NCBI RefSeq assembly: GCF_026004075.1
Contig: NZ_BPIK01000001.1
Coordinates: 1,900,041-1,964,040 of the forward strand
Reading direction: 5' to 3'
Origin: Meiothermus sp.
GTDB taxonomy: Bacteria > Deinococcota > Deinococci > Deinococcales > Thermaceae
DNA length: 64,000 bases
Part shown: piece after piece, positions 8,578-16,837 of the stretch
Numbering within the stretch: position 1 is the first letter of the stretch
Layout of the letters: the number at the start of each line of letters is the position of its first letter
Made by a program: the position numbers and the translations under genes
Notes under the pieces: generated by a model
Seen by the model: only the letters and a program-made list of their open reading frames with translations
Told to the model about the DNA's origin: nothing
The model's database searches: none

Positions 8578-10343
8578 GGCAGTATCCCCCCTTCGATCAG
8601 CTCACCGAGGCCGACTGGGTAGGGCTCGAGGGGGCCCTTACCCTCCATCGCTTCGCCCCAGGGGCAGTGATCCTCGAGCCCACCGGGAAGGAGGCCGAGG
8701 GCCTGTACGTGGTTTACCAGGGCACGGTGCGGCTGGAGCAGGACAGGCAGGCCGTGGCCTGGCTCGAGCCCGGCGAGGCCTTTGGCTACCCCTCCCTGCT
8801 GGGCCAGCAACCCCCCAGCCTGACGGTGCGGGCCGAAGGCGAGGCCACCTGCTTGCGTCTGAGCAAAGAGGCCTTCCGTCAACTGCTGCAAAAACCCGGC
8901 TTTGCCCTGTTCTTTAGCGCCCGGCTGGCCGAGCGGCTGCGGCTGTTGCAGCCGGTGGCCCTCCACCTGCCCGACCTGGGGCAGCCGGCCGGCGAGGCCG
9001 CCGAAGCCCCGGTCTGGCTCGAGGCCGGCGCCACCGTCGCCCAGGCCGCCCGGCTCATGCGCGAGCGGGGGGTGAGCGCGTTGCTCCTCCAGCAGCCCCA
9101 GGGGCTCTCTATCCTTACCGACCGCGACCTGCGCAACCGGGTGCTGGCCGAGGAACTCGCCTACAGCACCCCCGCCGCCCGCGTAGCCAGCGCCCCGGCC
9201 AAAACCCTGCCCGCCAGCACCCCGCTCTACGAAGCCCTGGCCTATATGGAGCAACAGGGCATCCACCACCTGCCGCTCACCCAGGGCCACCAGGTGGTGG
9301 GCCTGCTGACCGACCGGGCCTTCCTGCGGCGCTGGCTTCAGACCCCTTTGGCCCTGCTGCGTCGGCTTTCACAAGCCGACGACCCCCGCGCGCTTTCGGA
9401 TTACCGCCCGCAGCTCGAGGCCATCGTGCAGCAGATGTTGGTGGCGGGGTTCGCGGTACAGGCCATCACCCGGCAGGTGAGCCTCCTCACCGACGCCCTC
9501 ACCCGCAGCCTCCTCCGCCGGGCCGAGCAAGCCCTGGGCCCCCCGCCCTGCCCCTACGCCTGGCTGGCCCTGGGCTCCGAGGGACGCGCCGAGCAGGCCC
9601 TGCTCACCGACCAGGACAACGCCCTGGCCTACCAGGAGCAAAGCGCCGCTGGCTACTTTCAGGCTCTGGCCCGGCAGGTGCTGGACGGGCTGTTGCAAGC
9701 GGGGCTCCCCCCCTGCCCTGGGGGTTTTATGGCCGACCGCTGGGGTTTTCCCCTGGCCGAGTGGGAAGCCCGCTTCGACCGGTGGCTAACCAACCCCGAA
9801 GGCGAGAACCTGCTGGAAGCCCAGATCTTCCTCGACTTTCGCAGCATTGCTGGGGGGCTTTCCCTCGAGCCCCTCACAGACCGCCTGCGCCGGGCCTCGC
9901 AAAACCGGCCCTTCCTTACCGCGCTGGCCCGCTCGGCCCTGGTCTTCACCCCGCCTCTGGGCTTGCTGGGCCGCCTCCGCTTCGAGGAGGGCACCATCAA
10001 CCTCAAGAAAGGGGGCCTGGCCGCTATTGTGGCGCTGGCGCGGGTGTATGGCCTCGAGGCCCAGAGCCTGGCCCGCCCCACCCTCGAGCGCCTGCGGGCC
10101 GCCGCGCTGGCCAGGGTGATCTCCAAAGAAGAAGCCGAAGACCTGAGCGAAGCCTTTTTGTTCCTGTCCCACCTGCGCCTGCGCCACCAGCTCCAGGCCC
10201 TGGCCCAGGGCCAGCCCCCCACCAACCGGGTGGCCCAGGCCGCCCTCACCCCCCGCGAGCTGCAGGTGCTGCGCCAGGTTTTTTTGCGGATACGCCAGGC
10301 CCAGCAGACCCTGGCGGCGCGTTTTCGGCTGCAAGTTTTGTAA
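8541..10343 (+). CDS. cNMP-binding / CBS / DUF294 nucleotidyltransferase-like protein, apparent CTG start
   Basis: About 600 aa. In order: an N-terminal cyclic-nucleotide-binding-like beta-roll, two CBS motifs (about residues 160-280), a GlnD-like nucleotidyltransferase core (ALGSEGRAEQALLTDQDNALAY) and a C-terminal DUF294_C helical region. The first in-frame ATG/GTG/TTG is GTG 8667, which would remove the start of the beta-roll. Upstream, the frame reads LDSEFSRYRAFLRQYPPFDQL from CTG 8541, with AAGGAGGTG six bases before it, inside the end of the amidotransferase gene. I therefore place the start at CTG 8541. Proteins of this class have poorly known signalling roles, often next to transport or exonuclease genes. 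Confidence 0.78.
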   Translation: MDSEFSRYRAFLRQYPPFDQLTEADWVGLEGALTLHRFAPGAVILEPTGKEAEGLYVVYQGTVRLEQDRQAVAWLEPGEAFGYPSLLGQQPPSLTVRAEGEATCLRLSKEAFRQLLQKPGFALFFSARLAERLRLLQPVALHLPDLGQPAGEAAEAPVWLEAGATVAQAARLMRERGVSALLLQQPQGLSILTDRDLRNRVLAEELAYSTPAARVASAPAKTLPASTPLYEALAYMEQQGIHHLPLTQGHQVVGLLTDRAFLRRWLQTPLALLRRLSQADDPRALSDYRPQLEAIVQQMLVAGFAVQAITRQVSLLTDALTRSLLRRAEQALGPPPCPYAWLALGSEGRAEQALLTDQDNALAYQEQSAAGYFQALARQVLDGLLQAGLPPCPGGFMADRWGFPLAEWEARFDRWLTNPEGENLLEAQIFLDFRSIAGGLSLEPLTDRLRRASQNRPFLTALARSALVFTPPLGLLGRLRFEEGTINLKKGGLAAIVALARVYGLEAQSLARPTLERLRAAALARVISKEEAEDLSEAFLFLSHLRLRHQLQALAQGQPPTNRVAQAALTPRELQVLRQVFLRIRQAQQTLAARFRLQVL

Positions 10344-10346
10344 TCT
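10341..10346 (+). promoter_or_regulatory. -10 box of a likely leaderless transcript (LCP gene)
   Basis: TAATCT lies 7 nt before ATG 10354, overlapping the stop codon of the preceding gene. There is no Shine-Dalgarno sequence between, which fits a leaderless mRNA. No clear -35 box is seen. Confidence 0.45.
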
Positions 10347-10353
10347 AGTGCTC

Positions 10354-11610
10354 ATGGCACAGCCGCCAAGTCGCCACCGTACCCGTTCAAGTGCCTGGGC
10401 GTATGGGCGTCGTTCTGGGCCACGGCTTTCGCTGGTTTTGCTCGGACTGGCCTTGCTTACCCTGGCTTTTGCGCTGGCCTATGAACCGCAGATTAATAAG
10501 ACACGGGCCGGGTTGTTGGGTGAATATCAGAACAGGGGCCTTTCCGAAGAACTTAGCCTGGTGGTAGCAGCCCGCGACACCGAATACTGCGGCTACCATA
10601 CCGCTTGTGGGCCGGGGCTCCGCACCGACACCATTTTTTACATCCGCTTGCGCGGCTCGGAGGCTACCGTGGTAGCCATTCCCCGCGATTTACGCTACGT
10701 TGGCGAAACACCCAAGGGCTACTTCGAGGGCAAAATCAACACCGTCTACGAACGAGGCGGAGCCGAAGGTCTGCGCCTGGCCGTGTCCGAATTGCTAGGC
10801 GTACCGGTAGAGCACCACGTGATTTTGACCTTTGAAGCCGTCATGAAGCTGGTGAATGCGGTGGACGGGGTGGATGTGGTGCTGCCCTATCCGATGAAGT
10901 ACACCGACCGGGCGGCTGGTTTGTACATCGACTTTCCCGCCGGCCCGGTACATCTGGATGGGAAAGACGCTGTCAAATACATGCGCTTTCGCCGCTGGGA
11001 GGGCTCCGACCTGGGCCGGCTGGATCGCATCAAGGAAGTGATGGGGCTGGCGCTTCGCAAAGCCCAGAATCCCCGCTACTGGTCGCGCTTGCCGGGGGTC
11101 GCCAGTGCGGTGTGGAACTCCCTCGAGACCAGTCTTGCCTCGAGCGAAGCCCTGCGTTTGCTGCCCAACCTGCGTAACCTGACCCTAAAAAGCGCCACCC
11201 TACCCACCCTGGAAGAGGGCAACTCTCTGATACCCGATCCGGCCGCCATGCCTTCCTTTGTCGCGGGGCTGCTGGGCCAGACCGCCGATGCCGAGGTGAT
11301 GGCCCGGCTGGTGCAGGCCGAGGCCCTGGGCCTCAAAACCCTGCTACTCGACCAGAGTGGAACCGGGCAAGGCGAGCGCTACCGGCAGGGCTTTATCGAG
11401 ATGGGCCTGCCACCGCCCGAAGTGCAGCTTGGAGAGGCAGGGGGCTCGAGCGTGGTCTTGGTACGCAGTGGTGTTTCGGTGGTGGGTCGCGAGTCCCCGG
11501 CTTTCGTGCTGGCTAGAGACTACGCCGATCTGCTGCATCTGCCACTGCAAACCCGCATCCGCCTCGAGCCCAGGGGCTACGATGTGATCATCGTGCTAGG
11601 GCCAACTTGA
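10354..11610 (+). CDS. LytR-CpsA-Psr (LCP) family glycopolymer transferase
   Basis: 418 aa from ATG 10354; a GTG two codons earlier is less likely given the -10 box position. A short basic cytoplasmic N-terminus is followed by one membrane helix (LSLVLLGLALLTLAFALAY) and then the extracellular LCP domain. Marks are RTDTIFYIRL, AIPRDLRY, KINTVYERGGAEGLRLAVSELLGVPVEHHVI and the VDGVDVVLP and MRFRRW segments with polyprenyl-phosphate-binding arginines. A C-terminal LytR_C-like domain follows. LCP enzymes transfer undecaprenyl-linked polymers to cell-wall components, so a role in attaching wall polysaccharide is expected. It stands alone, convergent with the LysW-like gene. Confidence 0.88.
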   Translation: MAQPPSRHRTRSSAWAYGRRSGPRLSLVLLGLALLTLAFALAYEPQINKTRAGLLGEYQNRGLSEELSLVVAARDTEYCGYHTACGPGLRTDTIFYIRLRGSEATVVAIPRDLRYVGETPKGYFEGKINTVYERGGAEGLRLAVSELLGVPVEHHVILTFEAVMKLVNAVDGVDVVLPYPMKYTDRAAGLYIDFPAGPVHLDGKDAVKYMRFRRWEGSDLGRLDRIKEVMGLALRKAQNPRYWSRLPGVASAVWNSLETSLASSEALRLLPNLRNLTLKSATLPTLEEGNSLIPDPAAMPSFVAGLLGQTADAEVMARLVQAEALGLKTLLLDQSGTGQGERYRQGFIEMGLPPPEVQLGEAGGSSVVLVRSGVSVVGRESPAFVLARDYADLLHLPLQTRIRLEPRGYDVIIVLGPT

Positions 11611-11635
11611 AGCGAAGCCCGTTTGACATTCAAGT

Positions 11636-11818
11636 CTACTCGTCGGGCAGGGGCTCCTCGTCGGGGTCAAGAGCGTAGTACAGCTTGAGCGGGTGCGTCC
11701 CCACCACCCGCAACACCTCTCCACACTCCGGGCACTCGACCTCGAGGCCCACCCTGGCATCGGCCACCTCGACCAGCTCACCACAAACCGGACATTTCGA
11801 GACCTCTAGGGTTTCCAT
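11636..11818 (-). CDS. Orphan LysW-like amino-group carrier / zinc-ribbon protein
   Basis: 60 aa. Two CPxC knuckles (SKCPVCGELVE and VECPECGEVLRVVG) form a zinc ribbon. The spacing, the VVG-x2-PLKL segment, the acidic tail and the C-terminal Glu all resemble Thermus LysW, which carries alpha-aminoadipate on its last Glu during lysine synthesis. The tail reads EEPLPDE instead of EDWGE. RBS GGGAGGTGAG precedes the ATG. No lysX, lysY, lysZ or other lysine gene is nearby; neighbours are an LCP gene and deoC. It may be a paralogous carrier or only a structural zinc ribbon. Its small size and isolation prevent a firm function. Confidence 0.72.
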   Translation of the reverse strand: METLEVSKCPVCGELVEVADARVGLEVECPECGEVLRVVGTHPLKLYYALDPDEEPLPDE

Positions 11819-12024
11819 CTCTCACCTCCCGGAGCTTTTGTCGAATCCGCAACACCCTGCGCACTACCAGCATGGCAGTTCGCAGGGAGGCCGAATGTCC
11901 TCTACTCCGTCTTTCTTCCCTATAAACCGCCCCGAGCAACAATTGCGGCATAGGCATTGTACGCCAACCTCAGTCCATCGGAACCGCTGCCGGAACTTTT
12001 TAGGTTCCATCACTGCAAAACCGC

Positions 12025-12030
12025 TATAAT
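12025..12030 (+). promoter_or_regulatory. -10 box of deoC
   Basis: TATAAT stands 22 bp before ATG 12053. The local sequence CAAAACCGCTATAATC is nearly the same as that before the 2-oxo acid dehydrogenase operon (28024-28038), suggesting a shared promoter class. No good -35 box is seen. The 230 bp upstream, between the LysW-like gene and this box, holds no gene I can support. Confidence 0.55.
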
Positions 12031-12052
12031 CGGCTGTACTCGAGGCCATCCT

Positions 12053-13036
12053 ATGGCAACCGCAACCCTACCCCACACCCATCCGCTGCCGGAGCGCAAC
12101 CCCGGCACCCCCTTCGACCCCGGCGCCCTCGAGGGCGCACTGGTCAACAAAAGTGCGGTCGAGCGGCGGGCCGCCACCCTGCCCACCCGCCGCACGGTCA
12201 AAAAGGAGTGGCAGGCCGCCTGGCTGCTGCACGCCATCCGCACCATCGACCTCACCACCCTCTCGGGCGACGATACCCCCGGCACGGTGCGGCGGCTGTG
12301 CGCCAAGGCCCGTCAGCCGGTGCGCCCGGAGCTGCTGCGCGACCTGGGCGTACCCCACCTGCGGCTCACCACCGGGGCGGTGTGTGTCTACCACGAGATG
12401 GTGCCCACCGCGGTGGAGGCCCTGGAGGGCTCCGGTATTCCGGTAGCCGCGGTCTCAACCGGGTTTCCAGCGGGCCTCACCCCGCACCGCCTCAAGCTAC
12501 AGGAGATCGAGGCCTCGGTGGCTGCCGGGGCCAGTGAGATTGATATTGTAATCTCGCGCCGTCACGTTCTGACCGGTAACTGGAAAGCCCTCTACCAGGA
12601 GGTGCGCGACTTCCGCGAGGCCTGCGGCCCGGCCCACATGAAAAGCATCCTGGCCGTGGGCGAGCTGGGCACCCTCAAAAACGTCTACAAGGCCAGTATG
12701 GTGTGCATGCAGGCCGGCTCGGATTTCATCAAAACCTCCACCGGCAAAGAGGCGGTCAACGCCACCCTGCAAAACAGCCTGGTGATGGTGCGGGCCATCC
12801 GGGCTTTTTACGAGCAGACCGGCTACAAGGTGGGCTTCAAGCCCGCCGGGGGCATCCGCACCGCCAAGCAGGCCCTGGACTGGCTCATTCTGATGAAGGA
12901 GGAGCTGGGCCACGAGTGGATGCAGCCGCACCTCTTCCGGATTGGGGCCAGCGCCCTGTTGAACGACATCGAACGGCAGCTCGAGCACTTCGCCTACGGT
13001 CGCTATGCCTCCATGCAGTACCAGCCGCTGGGCTAG
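12053..13036 (+). CDS. deoC: Deoxyribose-phosphate aldolase
   Basis: 327 aa from ATG 12053, which lies just after a TATAAT box; an upstream in-frame start at 11957 precedes the promoter and is rejected. This is the long form of DeoC, with an N-terminal extension of about 60 residues. The Schiff-base lysine is in DFIKTSTGKE and the second active-site lysine in GFKPAGGIRTA. It cleaves 2-deoxyribose-5-phosphate to glyceraldehyde-3-phosphate and acetaldehyde. The aldehyde dehydrogenase gene begins 31 bp downstream, which fits disposal of the acetaldehyde. Confidence 0.95.
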   Translation: MATATLPHTHPLPERNPGTPFDPGALEGALVNKSAVERRAATLPTRRTVKKEWQAAWLLHAIRTIDLTTLSGDDTPGTVRRLCAKARQPVRPELLRDLGVPHLRLTTGAVCVYHEMVPTAVEALEGSGIPVAAVSTGFPAGLTPHRLKLQEIEASVAAGASEIDIVISRRHVLTGNWKALYQEVRDFREACGPAHMKSILAVGELGTLKNVYKASMVCMQAGSDFIKTSTGKEAVNATLQNSLVMVRAIRAFYEQTGYKVGFKPAGGIRTAKQALDWLILMKEELGHEWMQPHLFRIGASALLNDIERQLEHFAYGRYASMQYQPLG

Positions 13037-13067
13037 CAGCCTTGCCCCTCGAGCCCAGGAGTCCATC

Positions 13068-15419
13068 ATGACCCTCACTGAACTTATGGAAACCCTCCCC
13101 TACGGCCCCGCCCCCGAGGCGGCCCAACCCGCCCTGGACTGGATCCAAGCCCACAAGGGCCGGTTTCAGCTCTTCATTGCAGGCCGGTGGCGCAAGCCGG
13201 CCAGCCAGGAATGGTTCACCACCCTCAACCCGGCCAACAGCCAGCCCCTGGCCGAGGTGGCCCAGGCCAGCGCTGCCGACGTGGACGAGGCGGTCAAGGC
13301 CGCCCGCAAAGCCTTTGCAAGCTGGAGCCAGACCAAAGGCCACGTGCGGGCCCGCTACCTGTACGCCATGGCCCGCCAGATTCAGAAGCACGCCCGCCTG
13401 TTTGCCGTGCTGGAAACCCTGGACAACGGCAAGCCCATCCGCGAGACCCGCGATATTGATATCCCCCTGGTGGCCCGCCATTTCTACTACCACGCGGGCT
13501 GGGCCCAGCTCATGGAAAGTGAGCTGGCGGGCTATGGGCCGGTGGGGGTGGTGGGGCAGATTATCCCCTGGAACTTTCCCCTGCTGATGCTGGCCTGGAA
13601 GATTGCCCCCGCCCTGGCCATGGGCAATACGGTGGTGCTCAAGCCCGCCGAGTTTACCCCCCTGACCGCGCTTCTGTTCGCCGAAATTTGCCAGCAGATT
13701 GGCCTGCCGCCGGGGGTAGTCAACATTATCACCGGCGACGGGAAGACCGGCGCGGCCCTGGTGGAGCACCCTGGGGTGGACAAGATCGCTTTTACCGGCT
13801 CGACCGAGGTGGGCCGCCTGATCCGAAAAGCCACCGCCGGCAGCGGCAAAAAGCTCTCCCTCGAGCTCGGGGGCAAGTCGCCTTTTGTGGTCTTCGAGGA
13901 TGCCGACCTCGACAGCGCGGTGGAGGGCGTGGTGGACGCCATCTGGTTCAACCAGGGCCAGGTCTGCTGCGCGGGCTCGAGGCTTTTGGTACAGGAGAGC
14001 ATCGCCGAAAAGATGTACGCCAAGCTCCGCGCCCGCATGGAAAAACTGCGGGTGGGCGACCCACTGGACAAGGCGGTGGACATCGGGGCCATCATCGCGC
14101 CGGTGCAGTTGCAAAAAATCCAGCGGCTGGTGCAAAAAGGCGTGGAGGAAGGAGCCAGGCTCTGGCAGCCGAGCTGGGCCGTCCCCGCCGAAGGCTGTTT
14201 CTACCCCCCCACCCTCTTCACAGACGTCGCCCCGGCTTCCACCATCGCCCAGGAGGAGATTTTCGGGCCGGTGCTGGCCGCTCTCACCTTCCGCACCCCC
14301 GAGGAGGCCGTCCGGCTGGCCAACAACACCCGCTACGGCCTGGCTGCCTCCATCTGGAGCGAGGACATCAACCTGGCCCTGGATGTGGCCACCCAGATCA
14401 AGGCCGGCACCATCTGGATCAACAGCACCAACCTCTTCGACGCCGCCAGCGGCTTTGGCGGCTACCGCGAGAGCGGTTTTGGACGCGAGGGGGGCAAGGA
14501 AGGGCTGTGGGAGTACGTCAAGAAAACCGCCAGAGCGCCAAAGGCAAAAGCGGTGGCCGGGAAAACCAGGGCCGCACAGCCGGTAGCTGCTGTGCCCCCC
14601 ATTGACCGCACCGCCAAACTCTTTATCGGCGGGAAGCAGGTGCGCCCCGACAGCGGCTACAGCAAGGTAGTCTACGACCCCGATGGGCACCCCATCGGCG
14701 AGGTGGGGCTGGGCAACCGCAAGGATATCCGCAACGCGGTGGAGGCCGCTCGAGGGGCCTTTGAGAGCTGGCGCAAAACCAGCGGCCACAACAAAGCCCA
14801 GATCCTGTACTTCCTGGCCGAGAACCTTTCCGAGCGGGCCGAGGAGTTCGCCCGGCGCATCGCACAGCAGACCGGGCAGGACGGCGCCGCCGAGGTCGAG
14901 GCGGCCCTCGAGGCCCTCTTCACCGCCGCGGCCTGGGCCGATAAGTACGAGGGCGTGGTGCACAACACCCCCATCCGCAACGTGACCCTGGCCGTCCCGG
15001 AGCCCATCGGCGTGATGGGCATCCTCTGCCCCGACGACCAGCCCCTCCTGGCCCTGGCCCGGCTGGCCGGAACCGCCCTGGCCATGGGCAACACCCTGGT
15101 GGTGGTGCCCTCTCCCCTGGCCCCCCTCACGGCCACCGACTTCTACCAGGTGCTGGAGACCTCCGACATCCCCGCCGGAACCTTTAACCTCGTGACCGGC
15201 GAGCGCGACGACCTGGCCAAGACCCTGGCCGAGCACGACGACGTAGACGCCCTCTGGTATGCCGGCCCCCAGGCCGGCTGGGCCCTGGTAGAAAAGGCCA
15301 GCGCCAGCAACATGAAGCGCACCTGGACGCTACCCGCCAGCGGCCCCCTGCCCGACTTCGACGAAATACTCAGGCAGGCCACCCAGGTTAAGAACATCTG
15401 GGTTCCTTATGGGGCCTAA
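13068..15419 (+). CDS. Two-domain ALDH16-type aldehyde dehydrogenase
   Basis: 783 aa from ATG 13068 (weak AGGAG upstream). Residues about 40-500 are a complete ALDH with cofactor loop FTGSTEVG, general base in LELGGKSPF and nucleophile in NQGQVCCAGSRLL. After a linker rich in Ala, Lys and Pro (about 500-520), a second ALDH-like domain begins (KLFIGGKQV) but stops after the NAD-fold part: no Glu motif and no catalytic Cys. This layout of an active domain plus a degenerate half domain is that of ALDH16. It is paired with deoC, so acetaldehyde or a sugar-derived aldehyde is a likely substrate. Its stop codon shares bases with the convergent gene's stop. Confidence 0.9.
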   Translation: MTLTELMETLPYGPAPEAAQPALDWIQAHKGRFQLFIAGRWRKPASQEWFTTLNPANSQPLAEVAQASAADVDEAVKAARKAFASWSQTKGHVRARYLYAMARQIQKHARLFAVLETLDNGKPIRETRDIDIPLVARHFYYHAGWAQLMESELAGYGPVGVVGQIIPWNFPLLMLAWKIAPALAMGNTVVLKPAEFTPLTALLFAEICQQIGLPPGVVNIITGDGKTGAALVEHPGVDKIAFTGSTEVGRLIRKATAGSGKKLSLELGGKSPFVVFEDADLDSAVEGVVDAIWFNQGQVCCAGSRLLVQESIAEKMYAKLRARMEKLRVGDPLDKAVDIGAIIAPVQLQKIQRLVQKGVEEGARLWQPSWAVPAEGCFYPPTLFTDVAPASTIAQEEIFGPVLAALTFRTPEEAVRLANNTRYGLAASIWSEDINLALDVATQIKAGTIWINSTNLFDAASGFGGYRESGFGREGGKEGLWEYVKKTARAPKAKAVAGKTRAAQPVAAVPPIDRTAKLFIGGKQVRPDSGYSKVVYDPDGHPIGEVGLGNRKDIRNAVEAARGAFESWRKTSGHNKAQILYFLAENLSERAEEFARRIAQQTGQDGAAEVEAALEALFTAAAWADKYEGVVHNTPIRNVTLAVPEPIGVMGILCPDDQPLLALARLAGTALAMGNTLVVVPSPLAPLTATDFYQVLETSDIPAGTFNLVTGERDDLAKTLAEHDDVDALWYAGPQAGWALVEKASASNMKRTWTLPASGPLPDFDEILRQATQVKNIWVPYGA

Positions 15420-16132
15420 AGTGAAGATTCGTAGTGTTGCAATTGGGGCCACAAGGTTAAGCGGGCGGTGCCCATAAGCAAGGCCAGCTTGAACCAGTCC
15501 CACTGGGTGTAGGGAGCCAAAAAAGGGCCGGGGCGGGCTCCCTTGGCAAATCGTTTTCGGTCGGCCTCGAGGCTTGGCAGACCCAGCCGCTTGCGCTCGA
15601 GCGCCACCACCTCGAGGGGTTCTGAGGGCCACTCACCCAAACCCACCCCAAAGGTGGCAAACAGGGTGGGCTTGCCCTCGAGGGCCCTCGCCCGATCCAC
15701 AATATGGGCATAGGCCCGAGGGTCGGCCTCGTGCTTTTCTGCCGCCAGCCGCATCTGGCTCAAGGCTATCTGCCGTAGGCGAGGCTCATGGTCGGCATGC
15801 GCCAGTAAAGCAGCCGCTGCAAAAGCCCCCGCCGCCCCTACCGCCCGCCTACCAGGCCATCCCCATTGAATCGCCTCCCAAAGCAAATGGGTATAGGCGT
15901 CCACCACCAACAAGTAGCGTCGCACCAAGACGGGCTGGGGCTCTGGGAATCTTCGTAGGCCAGCTTGAAAGACAAACATCGCCGGCACACCCGCCGCTGC
16001 CGCCTCTTGCTCGGCAGCTTTCATTTGAACCGCAAAACCGGGCATACTAAGCTTTGCCCTTTCGATAGCGAGCATACAATCTTGCTCAGCAAAAAATAAA
16101 TGTAGTAGACTCCTCCGCAGCCTCCAATTCAT
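15416..16132 (-). CDS. Protein of unknown function
   Basis: 238 aa from ATG 16132; an in-frame ATG at 16168 would give 250 aa, and neither has a perfect RBS. I do not recognise the family. The protein is soluble, rich in Ala, Leu and Arg and mostly helical, with an Ala-rich stretch (GAAGAFAAAALLAHAD) and a conserved-looking C-terminus with several aromatics (APYTQWDWFKLALLMG). Codon use matches the neighbours, so it is probably a real resident gene. It is convergent with the ALDH16 gene, the two stops interlocking in CTAA. The IS630 element begins about 120 bp upstream of its start and may have displaced its original promoter. Confidence 0.6.
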   Translation of the reverse strand: MNWRLRRSLLHLFFAEQDCMLAIERAKLSMPGFAVQMKAAEQEAAAAGVPAMFVFQAGLRRFPEPQPVLVRRYLLVVDAYTHLLWEAIQWGWPGRRAVGAAGAFAAAALLAHADHEPRLRQIALSQMRLAAEKHEADPRAYAHIVDRARALEGKPTLFATFGVGLGEWPSEPLEVVALERKRLGLPSLEADRKRFAKGARPGPFLAPYTQWDWFKLALLMGTARLTLWPQLQHYESSL

Positions 16133-16276
16133 GTCTAGTACACCCCCAAACCTCCAAATTCGCAGCATGAAACCATTAGTTCTAGCTGTATGCCTTATCG
16201 TTGATTTTTCCTCATCCTGAGGTTCTTATGGGAAGCACGAATAGGTTTTCATATGAAATCCTTTTGATTCATTCCC

Positions 16277-16837
16277 CTAACATCCCCCCGGCCACCAGTG
16301 AAATAGGGTGTAGCTCTGGATAAGCGCGGGCTGGGTTTGTAGGTAAGCGCACCGGGCTTCCACCTTGGCCCACAGCTCCTCTTCATCCTGCACCTGCCCA
16401 TTGGCCACGACCGCGTCAATGAGCCCCCAGACTCGTTCTACCGGCTGCAACTCGGGCGAGTAGGGTGGCAGATAACACAGCCCCAGGCCCTTGGCTGGCT
16501 CCACCCGCCCCGAGGTGTGCCAGCCAGCCTGATCCAGCACCACCAGTACCAGCTTGCCCGCCCCCGCCCCCCGTAGCCGGGCAAAGGCCTCCAACACCAA
16601 CTGGAACCCCTCCACCGAGACCGAGGGCAGCAGCCAGTACTCGCTTTCCCCCGTACCCGGTCTTATGAAGGCGTACACATACAGCCAGCGATAGCGGGGC
16701 CGCTCCTGCGCTAGCGGCGTCCTCCCTCGCAAGGCCCATACCCGTCGGCGGATGGGCTTCAGCCCTATTCGGCGCTCATCAAAGCCCCACACCTCCAACT
16801 CCAGTTCAGGAAAGAGCAACCTGAACAGGAAAACCAT
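16277..16837 (-). CDS. IS630-family transposase, C-terminal frame (DDE catalytic part)
   Basis: Open to 186 aa from ATG 16837, which overlaps the stop of the first frame. Catalytic acids are visible: Asp in VWGFDERRIGL, Asp in LVVLDQAGWHTS and Glu in YSPELQPVERVWGLID. It is probably expressed mainly as a fusion with the upstream frame through slippage at the seven-A run rather than from its own ATG. The catalytic residues are intact, so the element may still be active. Confidence 0.88.
   Translation of the reverse strand: MVFLFRLLFPELELEVWGFDERRIGLKPIRRRVWALRGRTPLAQERPRYRWLYVYAFIRPGTGESEYWLLPSVSVEGFQLVLEAFARLRGAGAGKLVLVVLDQAGWHTSGRVEPAKGLGLCYLPPYSPELQPVERVWGLIDAVVANGQVQDEEELWAKVEARCAYLQTQPALIQSYTLFHWWPGGC

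Noticed and set aside
11864-12049. 61-codon minus-strand frame before the LysW-like gene
   Set aside because: It crosses the deoC promoter, has no RBS, and its translation resembles nothing.
12885-15236. 783-codon antisense frame across deoC and the ALDH16 gene
   Set aside because: Low-complexity Gly/His/Gln/Val-rich translation with no domain; both sense genes are unambiguous enzymes.
16167-16219. Short plus-strand frame with a signal-like start (MKPLVLAVCLIVDFSSS)
   Set aside because: 17 codons, no RBS, near the IS630 end. It might be the stub of a disrupted secreted protein, but the BMP remnant is on the other strand and cannot be its continuation.
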